This document shows positions 40,197-52,679 of a DNA stretch of 64,000 bases, piece by piece. The position numbers were made by a program, and so were the translations under genes. Source of the stretch: Haematobia irritans (lineage: Eukaryota > Arthropoda > Insecta > Diptera > Muscidae); contig NC_134398.1 in the NCBI RefSeq assembly GCF_050003625.1, positions 94,077,674 to 94,141,673 of the forward strand, written 5' to 3'. Every line of letters begins with the position of its first letter. The stretch's first letter is position 1. Under the pieces are notes generated by a model that was given only the letters and a program-made list of their open reading frames with translations, had not been told where the DNA came from and did no database searches.

Positions 40197-41559
40197 ATAT
40201 TTTAAGTTCCAGGTCTTTAGAATATTCTCCGAAACCCACTTGTCCATTCAATTTGGAGCGATTTATTCCCAGTGGTTTGTGTGCACTGTTGTGAATTAGA
40301 GTTTCAAACTTTTTGTCGAAAAGTGGTTTCGCCAGAGTGTAATCCACTATGTTTGGCACATCTGGCATTATTTTGAGGACCGAACTGTGATCGTACCTTT
40401 TTTCCGACCACAACGATAGCTCGCGCACAGCCGTTGTTGCAGCTGATTGTTTGGCCAAAATGTCTAAAGGCAGTAGATGCAGCATTACATTAAGGGAATC
40501 TGTTCCTGTCTTACTGAATTCGCCTGAGATACACAAGCATGCCATACGTTGAACTTTATCTAAACCTGTCGGCTGATGAATTGCCGGCCACCAGACTACA
40601 ACACCATATAGCATATACAAAGCTGCAGTGGCTTTTCTCGCCCTTTCTTCAATATTAAGCCTAAAGTTCAGCTTCCTGTCCCAAATAACGCCAAGGTATT
40701 TTGCACACTCACCAAAGGGAATTTCAATACCCCTAAGGATATGGACTTAACCGTGGGAGTTTTGCGATCTTTGCAGTACATGACTAATTCTGCTTTTGCA
40801 GGATTTAATCCAAGACTATTCTCTTTCGCCCATTTCTCAGTCATCCGGAGGGCTCTCTGTATAATATCTCTGATTGTGGATGGGAATTTTCCCCTGACTG
40901 CGAGAGCCACATCATCTGCGTATGCCACCACTTTTAACCTTTCTTTTTCTAGGGAAACCAGAAGGTTGTTTCTAGCAACATTCCAAAGAAGAGGTGATAG
41001 AACTCCTCCTTGGGGAGTGCCTCGTTTCACATACCTTTGTATGTTTGCTTGTCCTAGTGTGGCTGAAATACGTCTCCTCATTAGAAGTTCGTTGCACAGC
41101 CTAAGTATACCTGGATCAACATTCAGAGTTGCCAGTCCATTTAATATCGAGCTCGGATGGACGTTACTAAATGCCCCTTCGATGTCTAGAAACGCCACGA
41201 TTGTGTATTCATTGATAGATAGGGACTTTTCAATAAAGCTCATGTTCATAGTTCATGCAATGCGGTCTCAGTAGACCTGCCCTTCGAGTATGCATGCTGT
41301 CGTTTCGAGAGCAAACTTGAATCGACGCTAGTTCTAAGATAAATGTCTATCATCCTCTTCAGAGTCTTAAGTAGGAATGAGGATAAGCTGATTGGTCGGA
41401 AATCCTTCGCACTCGAGTGAGAGGCTTTTCCCGCTTTAGGTATGAAAACGACTTTTGTTTCCCTTCACTTTTCTGGAATATATGCTAAGTTTATACATCC
41501 TTTATATATCACCGTCAACCAATGGATAATACTGCCAGTCACTGCTTGTAACTCCGCCG
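40197..41559 (-). pseudogene. LOA LINE fragment D
   Basis: Contains ORF2 from the RT start (41559) through YADD (ADDVALAVRGKFPS, ~40915) to just into RNase H (LDG-type loop changed, ending near 40200). About 90 bases are missing at 40621-40635, joining ARKATAALY to MLYGVVVWWPA. The frame is broken near 41250 and at 40668. Both ends of the element are missing: the 5' side abuts an unrelated LINE and the 3' side abuts the tandem repeats. Confidence 0.8.
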
Positions 41560-42497
41560 TCTCGTCTATTCTATTGAACTCAAACCGTTTTGTCAATTCC
41601 TAAATCAATGGAATTAAAGTCAATGTTTATATTACACGGTGGTAACACAAAATTGCGATTTAGTTCATCTAGGTTCTCAATCATCATTAAGAACTCCTAT
41701 TGTCCTCAGTCGGTTCCATATTTGGTCTGGCGAATGAGAGAAAAATCGTTCACTTTTCCTAATTTTGCGCTTTGTCGATTTCAGTTTACTTCGGTATTTA
41801 CATAAAGTTTTCCATCGCCTGTCATTGGGTTCTATGTCAATGTGCGCTCTAAATGCCATATCAATTAATTCACTGGCCAGTTTGATTTTGCCTCTAGCGC
41901 AATGGAACTTGCCTATCAAAAGTTCAGATATTATCGATGTAAGAAAATTAACTTGGCCAAATGGGACTGAAATCAACTTACTGTAGATCTCATTGAAATT
42001 TCTATAATCTCTGAAAAATATTTCGCATTATTTATAGACATATAAATCAATGCATGATGTGAGTTTAAACCAGGCATTTGAAAGTGGCCGTGTTTAACTA
42101 CTAAATGTATATCTGTTAAGATGAAAAAGTCTATAAGTGATGTTACGTGTCGAAAACTATCAAAATGGGTTGGAAGGCTATTATGAACGAGATACAACTG
42201 ACTATCTGTACAAAAATTCCTTACTACGGAAATATTAGTAAAAATATTAACATTAAAATCTCCCACGAAGATAACTTTACCATATTGAAGCGATAAATCA
42301 CCCATCAAAGACTCGCAAAAAATAAAGTAACCATGTGACAGATAAATAACACCAAAAAGAAATTGAGGACCCGGTTGTACTTTAACTTCAATGAATAATC
42401 CTTCGCAGATACCCTCATTTCTTTCCTCATACACTACCTTGGTCGACATTTTTTCTGATATGTATAAGCAAACACCACCACCTCTTCTGCCTGTTCT
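41560..42497 (-). pseudogene. LINE F endonuclease, downstream part
   Basis: Minus-strand frame 42527-41973 carries endonuclease motifs TGRRGGGVCLYISEKM, VIFVGDFNVNIF, SLIDFFILT and NSHHALIYM. The next frame (41976-41677) is the linker before the RT (RWKTLCKYRSKLKSTKRKI, SHSPDQIWNRLRTIG). The RT itself is missing. The N-terminal part of the same gene lies at 50379-50760, on the other side of the copia element. The catalytic-type SDH is changed to SHH. Clade is CR1/Jockey-like. Confidence 0.75.
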
Positions 42498-42715
42498 TGT
42501 TGTATATATTGATATAATGGAGTTCATTTATTGAGTGATAGAAACAAAACTGCGCCAAATTTGGCATAATCTAAGTTTACATTGTTTGCACTAATACATA
42601 CGTACAATTCAATTACAGGGTTGTTACAATGACGAGTATTTAAACTTAACGTAAAACTAGCGATGAGATCAATTCATATTCAAATACATTTCAACTATAA
42701 ATTCATTATCCAACA
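42498..42715 (-). repeat. copia 3' LTR (218 bp)
   Basis: TGTTGTATATATTG to ATTATCCAACA on the plus strand. Adjacent bases 42716-42726 (CCCCTTCTCAA) read GAGAAGGGG in the sense direction and form the polypurine tract. The near-identical partner is 49193-50378 after removal of the MITE. Confidence 0.88.
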
Positions 42716-42788
42716 CCCCTTCTCAATATTATTAATATTGCTCTGTAATTAATTTATATAAACATGAATAAAAAAATACAAATTTACT

Positions 42789-44531
42789 TCAATTATATAA
42801 ACCAAATAATTCTCTCAATATAGTAATCTTCAATCGCTGTAAAGGTTTTGTAAGAATATCTGCCAGCATTATTTCAGTTGGGTAATACTCATACATAACA
42901 TCTCCAGATTCATATAAGTCTCGAACGAAATAGTATTTCACATCAATATGCTTAGTTCTCTGGTTTATCTTTTCAGCTTGCAGTATTTTCAAACAGCTTT
43001 GATTATCTTCCAAAATAGTTGGTGACGAAACATTAATATTAAATTCTTTAAATAATTGCATCAGCCAAAGAAGTTCCTGTGTCGCTTCGGCAAGTGCAAC
43101 AAATTCAGCCTCAGTCGACGACAAAGTTATATTAGATTGTTTGCGGCTAGCATAGCTTATAACAGCATCAATCACCAAGTTTAAAAATGTAGCCACTTGT
43201 GGATTTGCGCCCATTCGTGTCTCCTTCCCAATCGGCATCAGCAAATCCTTTTAGTTGTAAATCAGATTTAGAACCGACACACAGTTTCAAAGTCTTTGTT
43301 CCCTTCAGGTATTTCATTATGCGTTTGACCTCGGTCCAATCTGAGTTATTCGGGCAACTAAATTTTCTCGATAGAATCGATACGGCGACTGATATATCGG
43401 GTCGGGTATTATTCGGTATATATAACAAGGAACCAATCGCCTTTCTATATAAATTGTTATCAGGTAAGATATCTCCAAGTTCGGATTTGAAATATCCAGG
43501 ATCCATTGGTATTGAAGAATTTTCGAGACCAAATTCTCTCAGTAGTTTGTCAATATAAATTTCTTGCGACAAATAATACACGTCATTTTTGCAACTTACT
43601 TCAATTCCCAAATAACGTTTCAAATCACCAAGCTACGTTATTTCAAAATTCGACCTCAATATAGATAGTATATTATTCATTTCCACATCATTCTTCGTAG
43701 CGACAATAATTTCATCGACATAAATCAAAATGTAAACAATTGAATCGCCTTCGCCTTTAACATATAAACAAGGTTCAGCCTTTCCCCTTCTGAATCCAGA
43801 ATCAATCAAAATTTTATTGATACGCTGATTCCAACAACGAGCTGATTGTTTTAATCCGTATAGGCTATGATTCAATTTTCAAACAAGATTTTCGCTACCA
43901 GGTTCTACGAAGCCTTTAAGTTGTTCTATATAAATTTCTGAGTCCAACTCTCCGTACAGAAATGCCGTCTTTATATCAACATGTTTAACATTCATTCTAT
44001 TGAAACTTGCGATGGCCAATAAACTTCGAATGGTAGACTGTTTAACGACTGGCGCAAAAATTTCGTCATAATTTTCACCATATTTTTGGGAATACCCCTT
44101 TGCGACCAATCTCGCCTTATACCTCATCCCCCATCAGCAGTTTCCTTCAATTTATAAACCCATTTGTTTCCACCTATTTTCTTGTCCTTCGGTAGTTCCA
44201 CAAGAGTCTACGTATTATTTCTGTGCAATGCATCCATTTCTTGCCTCATAGTATCCAACCAATTTTTGCTATCTGATCTAGCCATAGCCTCTTCATAAGT
44301 ATGTGGGTCATCCTCATAATAGACTTTATAACCGTACTTCTTTGCAGGTATACCTTTGTTGATTCTTGAAGATCTTCGTTCCGCGATATTAACGGATGCT
44401 TGTTCTTTGTTCTCTTCATTTGAAGGCAAATTCGATTCCGAATCAAACCCATGAAAATCGTCATCATCCGAAATTTCTGATTCTATTTCTTCTTCTTCAT
44501 TTTGTAATGTACCGGACTTGGGATTGGTCAA
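42789..44531 (-). pseudogene. copia RT and RNase H, frameshifted, active site changed
   Basis: Five overlapping minus-strand frames. 44531-44208 is an acidic linker (ERRSSRINKGIPAKKYGY). 44127-43879 is the RT start (RYKARLVAKGYSQKYGENY, TAFLYGELDSEIYIEQ). 43875-43633 has ILIYVDEIIVATK, where the family active site is YVDD; the second Asp (codon 43713-43711) is Glu here. 43623-43168 has KRYLGIEVS and ADADWEGD. 43244-42789 is RNase H (SSTEAEFVALAEA, RTKHIDVKYYF, LADILTKPL). Frameshifts and the YVDE change make it inactive. Confidence 0.86.
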
Positions 44532-44570
44532 CCTTTCTAGGAAGTAAGCCCTTTTAGATCAAGCAACCGA

Positions 44571-47157
44571 AATATGTGTGAATATTTCTGACTTATTAAA
44601 ATTTACTTGAAGAAGAATCTAATGAGGACGAATGGGAGTCTCTTCAGCCACTAGCAAACAGCCAGAAGGGGGGTTCGGGTCCAATTAATTAATTAATTCT
44701 AGCCACACATAGGTCCCCACCACACAAATAAATTATAGACTCCCGAAAAAACGATGCCATGAAATTTGAAGCCTGGATGGATCATAAGGTGAATGTTCCC
44801 TTCAAAACGAGAAAAAAAATCGAGAAAACGAAGAATTCATAATATCGATTATTTCTCAATCATTCAAAAAAAAAAACAAAAATAGTCTGAATAGCTAACC
44901 AGGGGATTGGGATATTTTTAGTCTTCGTGATGATATCAAAGACGGCGCTTCTTTACCCTCCCTAACATTGATTCTAGTAGCGCCAGGTATTACTAGAATC
45001 CCGTACTTACTTTTACCTAACCCATTTACACCATCTCGTAAAAAAACTTATTGTTAGTTTTAACACTCCATTTTACTCATATAAATTCAATTAACTTCAT
45101 ATAAATTCCATATTATTACAATGGTATATAACTTAGACTCATCTACAAAACATTCAGCCAAAATATGCAAATGCCGACTATTATTCAAATTTGATAGTAG
45201 GGTGTTTAAGAATAGGAAAAGAAAAAAATAGTTCAGTAATACAAATCGGAATGCGAAATAAAGATCAATAATCAAAATAGAGACTCGACATTTTTTTAGA
45301 ATATAGACGTAAAATGAACACGATATTAAAATTTAATGATCAAAATAGAGACAGAAAAAAATGGCATAGAACGTAGACAAGAATGAATTGTCCCTTACAA
45401 ATTCCATTATCAAAACAGAGACAGATAAGAGATCGATAAGATGTATGACAAAAATAAAATTCAATAATCAAAACAAAGACAAAAGTATAAGGAATTATTT
45501 CTTCTCTCGTATGTTGTCCATCAACATTCTGTTTATTTACAAATGCTGCAACACAATTCATTCATTTCTATGGCCTATTCCAATTGCTTTTAAACTATCT
45601 AACTAAAACTATATAGTGACACACTCTTTCTCTTCAGGAGTGAAAGAGTAAACAAATTATAGATATGTATTAAAATGTGTGCTTTTCATTCATGATTTGT
45701 AATGAATGAAATAGGGAAATGAGTAATATTTAAATATGTAAAAACAACGAGAAAAAAATGTAAAAACATTTAACTCACCAAGAATAATGTCATTCTGCAA
45801 CAACACGATGAGGCCTCTTCGATTGTCGGTTGGTGATAATTCTCGTAAGCTGTAGTAATGAGAAATGAGGTTGTTTGTGCAAATTGGTTTTACTCACATT
45901 CCCTTCTCTATATAGACGTAAATATAATTTGAATATTTTTTAATTTTTATAAGGTGGAGAGTAAGCCAAATACCGATGCTTTTGTAGAATCTAAGATTAG
46001 TTCGTAAAAGTATTCCAAGGAAATTAAGGACAGGGGTCCTTTCACTAAATTAAACTGAAAAATTATATCCAGAGATCATCTTCGGAAGGTCGCTTTTCCT
46101 TTCGTTCTTTTTGTTTTTTTTTTTTTCTTTTTCCTACTCGCTCGAATTGGCCGTAAATTTCTAAATGGGTCTCTCGGATGTGTGAACCACGGTAAGGTAT
46201 TGGAGGGGTGATCTTAGCCCCGGGCTGGATTCTCGACGCCAAGATAAAAAAAAAATAGGCTGCGGAGTCAGGATAGAGCAGACTGACGTCAGTTTACACA
46301 ACCAGAACTTTGCGGAGTAATGTGTGGTGCAATTGTAGCGAGCCTTCGGAAAGGTCCACGCTTCCCTCCTTCTCCCTCTTGCCCACGCCACGAGGGGGTA
46401 CTCTTAAATATTTTCCTGCACGTCTGGTAGTTGTCTCAAAGACAATTGGAATGTTTTTGAACAGCAATTCCTATAAGGTAATATCCAATAATTAATCGTG
46501 GGAAGCTTGGATATTTACTCAAATCCAATCAAAACTTACGAGTAAATGATTCACGTCGAATTTGGATGTTAAGCGGACCTTTTAGTCAGTTTAGAAGAAA
46601 ATTACTGCGTTTCAATACACTACGCAATAAGTGATAAAATCTCCTTGAGTAGTACAAGGAACAAATTTCCTTTCACAATTATCCATTTCTTGGTCAAGAT
46701 TAATTAAATATTTCAAGATTTCTTTTGATCACACTTTCTTTACCACAACGTGCCCTCTGATAGGTTTTGGCAAACAATTTTTTCAGAAAGGAAGTACACG
46801 CCTGAGAACGATAGTTGAAACTTGTCTCCTCTCTTGGTGTTACATTATCGATCACAGCTGTATGACCCCAATCGATTAAAGTGATGCTACTTTGCGATTG
46901 GTTACTAAACAACGCTTTTAACGAAATAAGACAGCAGTGGATTCAATTAAATTTAAAATCCGACTAAGTACATTTTCTGTTCCAATTTGTCTGATAAAAA
47001 TTTTCAATTTAAAAATTTAAAATTTAATTGAACTAACTGTCTAATGGAAGGCGTTAAACAATTAAATTCGCAATTGAATTTGACGATTTTCGTATTGCAA
47101 TAGACTGACAAATTTTTAATCTGGTGCAATTCTATTAACGTTGGGCCCTGGTGACTA
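44571..47157 (-). mobile_element. 2.6-kb insertion of unknown type inside copia
   Basis: Flanked by CAACCGA on both sides (44564-44570 and 47158-47164). No coding domain recognised. In the minus-strand sense it starts GTAGTCACCAGGGCCC. At about 46240 it has TTGGCGTCGAGAATCC, which looks like a tRNA-primed primer-binding site after an LTR of ~900 bases. The lower part (44571-46150) is A/T-rich non-coding sequence. A matching second LTR was not found, so a non-autonomous or deleted LTR element is a guess. The tandem duplication begins inside it (46154). Apparent 60-76 aa ORFs are unsupported. Confidence 0.5.
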
Positions 47158-47164
47158 CAACCGA

Positions 47165-48330
47165 TAACTTCTGAATAGCGTAAAAAAATCCTTACAATTT
47201 TCAAATGAGACGCACACAAACTCTCCATTCTCTTCGCAATTATCAACAAGATCCTCTTCATTTGAAATAATTTTCGATTCCAAAAATTTTACATCTCGGC
47301 TAATTACTATTTTATTGGTCTTTGTATCCAGCAAACGATAAGCCTTTGTATTATCGCAATATCCCGCCAGGTTGTATTTCACAGCAACATCATCAAGCTT
47401 TTGACGTTTCTGTTTATTTACGTGAGCATACGCCACACAACCAAAAACACGGATATGATTTAAATTTGGGAACTTACCAAACCAAAGTTCGTATGTGGTA
47501 ACATCAACAGCAACAGACAACAAACGGCTTTGAATATAGTTGGCATTATTTACAGCTTCAGCCCAATATTTTATTTCAAGATTTGCATTAAAAAGCATGC
47601 ATCTTGCCATTTCCGTTAAACTACGATTTCGCCTTTCGGCAACCCCGTTTTGTTCAGGGGTGTAAGGCGCAGTCAGCTGATGTATTATTCCTTTTGATTT
47701 GAAGAAACGCTCCATTCTTTTGTTTACAAATTTTCCACCTCGATCCGTTCTTAAAATTTTCATGCGTTTTCCAAATTGATTCTCGCACTCATTGACAAAT
47801 TCTTTTATTTTCTCAAACGCCTTATCTTTCGATGGGAGAAAATAAATTTTACAATATCTGCTGTAGTCATCAATCAGTGTCATAAAATAGCTATTTCCAG
47901 AAGGTGTTGTGTTTTGCATTGGTCCGCATAAATCGCAATGTACTAAATCCAAAATTCCACTCGACTTAGACTCCGATACTTTTGGAAAAGATGATCTAGT
48001 CACTTTTGCCATTAAACATACTTCACAGTCACTAATACAGGAACATTTCTTTATTTTGAAGCCTTCAACAAGATCCTTGTTTATTGTATTGTTTATAGAT
48101 TGTATATTTCGATGACCAAATCGTCTGTTCCATATATGTATACATTCCGAATTTTGCGATATCTTCATTGTATGCTGTTTCAGCACATACATATTGTTTT
48201 CAAGAACTGCCTTTGCAAATACATTTCCACCTTTAACTATTGTGCAACCACCAGCCTTGAACAAAATTTCATTTTCCACATCTAATTTCCGAACTGAGAT
48301 TAAATTTCCGTCCAATTCTGGAACAAACAA
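47165..48330 (-). pseudogene. copia integrase region (copy 1)
   Basis: A 391-residue frame (48330-47155). The pre-integrase zinc-binding region has HIWNRRFGHRNIQ...CEVCLMAK (H-H-C-C type). The integrase core has Asp in VHCDLCGPM, Asp in ILRTDRGGKF and Glu in YTPEQNGVAERRN, and the next region has HIRVFGCVAYAHVNK. All three core acids are present. The last ~10 codons run into the 2.6-kb insertion. The upstream frame (protease) overlaps by 31 bases in a different frame, so the polyprotein is already broken at 48330. Confidence 0.87.
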
Positions 48331-49124
48331 AACATTTTGTTGCCTTCACAAAACAGCTCACAGTCTCCAATGCCGCTTGTTTGTAGCTCTGTCCCATTAG
48401 CCAAATATACAACATCACAGTGGTTTTTATTCAGTGTAACAAAATAATTTTCCTCGCAACACATATGACAAGTTGCAGCCGAATCAATATACCATTCTCT
48501 GTTAAGCCTTTTATTTTTCACATTAAAACAAGCATTTCTATCTTTACCACTTTGTACGACATTCGCCCTGTTATCATTTGATCGTTGTTTTTGTGAATTC
48601 CTGTTGGGGCAATTTCTTTTTATGTGACCTGGCCTTCCATATAAATAACATTTCGGCACAAATTTGATGATGAAATAACGTGACTATAGTCCTCTGATAG
48701 CGTACCCAACAAAAATGCAACAGCCTTATGATCCTCAACAGTTTCTCCTAAATCTCGCAATTTGTACACAATCGCTAAAAATTCGCAGATGTGATCCTCC
48801 ATAGTTTTACCACCATCTAAACGCATAGATGACATTTGCCTAAGTAAACTAACTTTGTTGGTTATGTTTGCTTTTTCGTGATGTTTCTTTAAAGCGTCCC
48901 ACAACTCCTTTGCAGTTTTCAGTTGCTTTATGATTACTTTCTGTGACTCGTCCACATGATTACTTTCTGTGACTCGTCCAACCACTTAGCAGCATCCTCA
49001 CCAGTCAACGCAGGATTTTCACCTCTAACAGCTCTCTTTCCAGCAGCAGCAATTCCATATTAAATTTCCAAATATGATAATTGCTATTTGATAGCTTAGG
49101 AAATTGTGTGTAATTCATTGTCAT
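48300..49124 (-). pseudogene. copia gag and protease (copy 1), frameshifted
   Basis: A likely gag start at 49124 (MTMNYTQFPKLSNSNYHI) is followed by a frameshift. A second frame (48985-48620) carries the copia gag core (ELWDALKKHHEKANI, LRQMSSMRLDGGKTMEDHI). The next frame (48659-48300) starts with a zinc knuckle that reads CYLYGRPGHIKRNC, where the second cysteine is Tyr, then an aspartic protease site WYIDSAATCHM. A 23-base direct duplication at 48936-48982 (GATTACTTTCTGTGACTCG repeated) adds to the damage. Confidence 0.82.
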
Positions 49125-49178
49125 CTTTTTACTTTTTTTTATAATTTACTCAAAAACTATCATAAAATTAACGCGATT

Positions 49179-49192
49179 ATAGGCCCATAACC
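49179..49192 (-). promoter_or_regulatory. copia primer-binding site
   Basis: Directly inside the upstream LTR the sense strand reads GGTTATGGGCCTATAA. Copia elements prime with an internal fragment of initiator tRNA-Met, and GGTTATGGGCC is the matching word. This fixes the direction of the element and the LTR edge. Confidence 0.8.
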
Positions 49193-50378
49193 TGTTGTAT
49201 ATGTTGATATAATGGAGTTCATTTATTGAGTGATAGAAGCAAAACTGCGCCAAATTTGGCATAATCTAAGTTTACATTGTTTGCACACCCTTACAAAAAA
49301 TCGCTTCTGTAACATATACTCCCAAACATATTTTGCTTCAAGCATATACATTTTTGGGTATTGCCCAAACATTTATATGTTTGATCTCTACCAATATATA
49401 ATATGTTTGAAAGCATATTGGTCTAAACAATATATGTTTGGGTAGTCTAAGTTCCAAACATTTTGTATTTTTGCATCCAAATTCAATAATGTTGTCTTCC
49501 AAAAAACAATATGTTATTATGTGACCATATAATATGTTTGGAAGCATTTTGCACCCAAAAATATTATATGCTTAAAAAAAATTCTCCCAAACAATATTGT
49601 GCTCAAAATTTTATTTATTTATTTATATATTTACAATCATAATGAATTATGAAAATAAACAGGTAATATAGGTGCTAACAACATAGGTTTTGGACCTGAA
49701 TGCTCAAAATTTTGTTTCTGCCCAATTGTATATTCTCCGACATCTTTCTCACTTGCACGAGATTTTTTAGTTCTTAGCACCTTTTTCTGTAATACAAACA
49801 TTGTAGAAGAAATTATTCAATTTTATGATTTTTTTTATTTTAATTTTACCTTTTGCCGGACGGGGATTCGAACAGCGGACCACACAGTTTGTAAGGATCA
49901 AAGAAGTAGCTGATCAATTGCCCAAGGAAAAATAAAATGTTAATTTTGTAATAACAAGCAACAACCACCAACTTAATTCAATATCGCTCCCTGTTAAATA
50001 GCGCTCCAAGCTACTAAACACATATATGTTTATAGGCTATTTCTAAATTAATATATGTTTGCATCCAAGCATATTATATTTACAAACATTTTATGTCCCA
50101 AACATAATATGTTCTAACATATTAACATATATGTCCCAAACATGTTATGCTAGTTTATGAACAGTATATGCTTGCACTCAAAAATATTGTGTTTAAAAAT
50201 TTGTGTTCAAACATATAATGTTTATAGCCAAACAGTCTTTTTCATCCGTGTACTAATACATACGTACAATTCAATTACAGGGGTTGTTACAATGACGAGT
50301 ATTTAAACTTAACGTAAAACTAGCGATGAGATCAATTCATATTCAAATACATTTTAACTATAAATTCATTATCCAACA
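49193..50378 (-). repeat. copia 5' LTR, split by a MITE
   Basis: 49193-49285 and 50251-50378 together match the 218-bp LTR at 42498-42715 (GATATAATGGAGTTCATTT; ACTAATACATACGTACAAT). The MITE at 49286-50250 sits between them. Confidence 0.88.
49286..50250. mobile_element. MITE family B, copy 1 (in copia LTR)
   Basis: 965 bp with ends CACCCTTACAAAAAATCGC and CTTTTTCATCCGTG, flanked by CA on the left and TA on the right; the intact LTR has CA at this point. Long AT-rich ends are full of CATATGTTT words. The centre has a tRNA-like unit on the minus strand (about 49930-49855, B box GTTCGAATCCCCG). Shares the ...TCGCTTCTGTAACATAT end and the TTAGCACCTTTTTCTGTAA block with family A. Confidence 0.82.
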
Positions 50379-50760
50379 ATTCTATCATTTCGATTGGATT
50401 TAGGTTATCCATCTATCTTTACAGCACAATCTCGAATATGTGGTTTTAGCCAAGTTTCAGTTACACCGATGACATTAACAAAACTATTTAATAACACATT
50501 TCTAATGGCATACATCCTAGAGCAATCATGATCAGGCGATAAACTCTGCGCATTTAAATGCACCATGTTCAAATTATTAGGTATTAAATTAGATCTCAAT
50601 AAATAATTATAAACTATCGCAATGTTCCTATTTATTATTATCAAATGTCCTTTGATAAGTTTGTGCAATATTAATATTAAATCTAAAATAATAATATAAT
50701 CTAACAAATACAAAATATTGCAAAATTCTCTGATACCTCGCTATGATAATAATATATCGG
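50379..50760 (-). pseudogene. LINE F, endonuclease N-terminus
   Basis: Frame 50713-50405 ends in an endonuclease start: NMVHLNAQSLSP (catalytic-type Asn), VIGVTETWLKPHI (Glu), DCAVKIDG. It stops at TAA just before the copia insertion. The next codons continue across the insertion into the endonuclease at 42497 (RND|RTGRRGGG), which proves that copia split this gene. Confidence 0.75.
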
Positions 50761-51016
50761 CTTTCTTTGCGATCACTCTTAACCAGATTTACATATAGAC
50801 TGTTATGTTAGAAATACTCTTTATTAATGAACATTTGAAAATATTTTATGTTTACGATGTATCTACGATGTTGACAAACAGCCGGCAAAAAGATATACAT
50901 AAACAGAAAGAGATAATAGAAAACGGTTATAATTGTGTCGAATTGGGACCAATATATTCCCTCGATTAAATCTCACAAATCTCAGTCTCTCATAAAGATA
51001 TGGTGGTTGTCGCGTA

Positions 51017-51993
51017 CACGGATGAAAAAGACTGTTTTTCATATGTTTGGCTATAAACATTATATGTTTGGAACACACATTTTTAAACACAATATTTTTG
51101 AGTGCAAGCATATAATGTTCATAATCTAGCATAACATGTTTGGGACATATATGTTAATATGTTAGAACATATTATGTTTGGGACATAAAATGTTTGTAAA
51201 TATAATATGCTTGGATGCAAACATATATTAATTTAGAAATAGCCTATAAACATATATGTGTTTAGTAGCTTGGAGCGCTATTTAACAGGGAGCAATATTG
51301 AATTAAGTTGGTGGTTGTTGCTTGTTATTACAAAATTAACATTTTACTTCTCCTTGGGCAATTGATCAGCTACTTCTTTGATCCTTACAAACTGTGTGGT
51401 CCGCTGTTCGAATCCCCGTCCGGCAAAAGGTAAAATTAAAATAAAAAAATCATACAATTGAATAATTTCTTCTACAATGTTTGTATTACAGAAAAAGGTG
51501 CTAAGAACTAAAAAATCTCGTGGAAGTGAGAAAGATGTGGGGGAATATACAATTGGACAGAAACAAAATTTTGAACATTCAGGTCGAAAACCTATGTTGT
51601 TAGCACCTATATTACCTGTTTATTTTCATAATTCATTATGATTGTAAATATATAAATAAATAAATAAAATTTTGAGCACAATATTGTTTGGGAGAATTTT
51701 TTTTAAGCATATATAATATTTTTGGGTGCAAAATGCTTCCAAACATATTATATGTTCACATAATAACATATTGTTTTTTGGAAGACAACATTATTGAATT
51801 TGGATGCAAAATACAAAATGTTTGGAACTTAGACTACCCAAACATATATTGTTTAGACCAATATGCTTTCAAACATATTATATATTGGAAGAGATCAAAC
51901 ATATAAATGTTTGGACAATACCCAAAAATGTATATGCTTGAAGCAAAATATGTTTGGGAGTATATGTTACAGAAGCGATTTTTTGTGAGCGTG
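51017..51993. mobile_element. MITE family B, copy 2 (inverted)
   Basis: 977 bp, TA on both sides (51015-51016, 51994-51995). Ends CACGGATGAAAAAGACTG and CGATTTTTTGTGAGCGTG. Inverse orientation to copies 1 and 3, close to identical in the long AT-rich arms. Confidence 0.88.
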
Positions 51994-52060
51994 TATACAT
52001 AATCCTATGTAAGAACAATATCGTACGCCAAGATAAAAGTTTGTCGAATGGCATACCATA

Positions 52061-52631
52061 CACACAAAAAATTTTTTCTCTGATTCAATCACCAAATTAA
52101 TTGATCCAATTAATTTTTTAATTGAAATGTCTTCAATCACGAAAATGATAGTATCAATCACAGTTTTAATTGGGCATAGAAAAAATTCTTGATTAAAAAA
52201 TTAATTGCTTTTTTCAGTAAAATTCAATTAATTTTTTAATTGATTCAATTAAAAATTTAATTGATGTTGATTGCAAAACGCAATTATTTATTAATTAAAA
52301 AAGGTAACTATTTTTAATTACTTAGTTAGATTGGCTTAGAGTTTTTATTTGGATTAACAAATGATTGTTTGAAATACATTTTTAATTAAAAAAGTAAAAC
52401 AAAATCAGCAGTTTTTTAACTGAATTAGTCTTCCGAATTTGATTAAAAAGTTAATTGTATCAATTAATTTTTTAATTAAACATTTTAAAAATTTCAATCA
52501 TTGACTTAATTAACTTAATATTTCTATCATGATTAAAAAGTTAATTGTATCAATTAATTTATTAATTGAAAAAATTTTCAACTTCATTTAACTTTTTAAT
52601 TGGAAATATTTTGGTGATATTTTTTTCTGTG
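52061..52631. mobile_element. MITE family C, full copy
   Basis: 571 bp, TA on both sides (52059-52060, 52632-52633). Ends CACACAAAAAATTTTTTCTC and GATATTTTTTTCTGTG. The inside is AT-rich with many AATTAATTTTTTAATTG words able to pair with each other. Larger than the copy at 16803. Confidence 0.85.
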
Positions 52632-52679
52632 TACAAAAGATTAATAAATGGAGAAACATGTTGAAACCGACGAAGACTA

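Larger units (their letters stand above)
42498..50378 (-). mobile_element. copia-type LTR retrotransposon (with insertions)
   Basis: Two LTRs with TGTTG...CAACA ends, flanked by GTTCT (42493-42497) and ATTCT (50379-50383), a 5-bp duplication with one change. Minus-strand order is gag, protease, integrase, RT, RNase H. Integrase before RT is the defining order of copia/Ty1 elements. It interrupts LINE F. It has itself received a 2.6-kb insertion (44571-47157) between integrase and RT, and a MITE in the upstream LTR. Confidence 0.9.

Noticed and set aside
46161..46391. 76-codon minus-strand frame, duplicated at 57777-58007
   Set aside because: Appears twice only because of the tandem duplication; the protein has no recognisable feature and covers the putative primer-binding region.
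42498..50378. An infectious virus or a host integrase gene
   Set aside because: LTRs, primer-binding site, target duplication and multiple frameshifts show a defective retrotransposon copy.
50863..51132. 89-codon minus-strand frame as a separate gene
   Set aside because: The N-terminal third is MITE B sequence; the rest is the C-terminus of LINE G and is annotated there.
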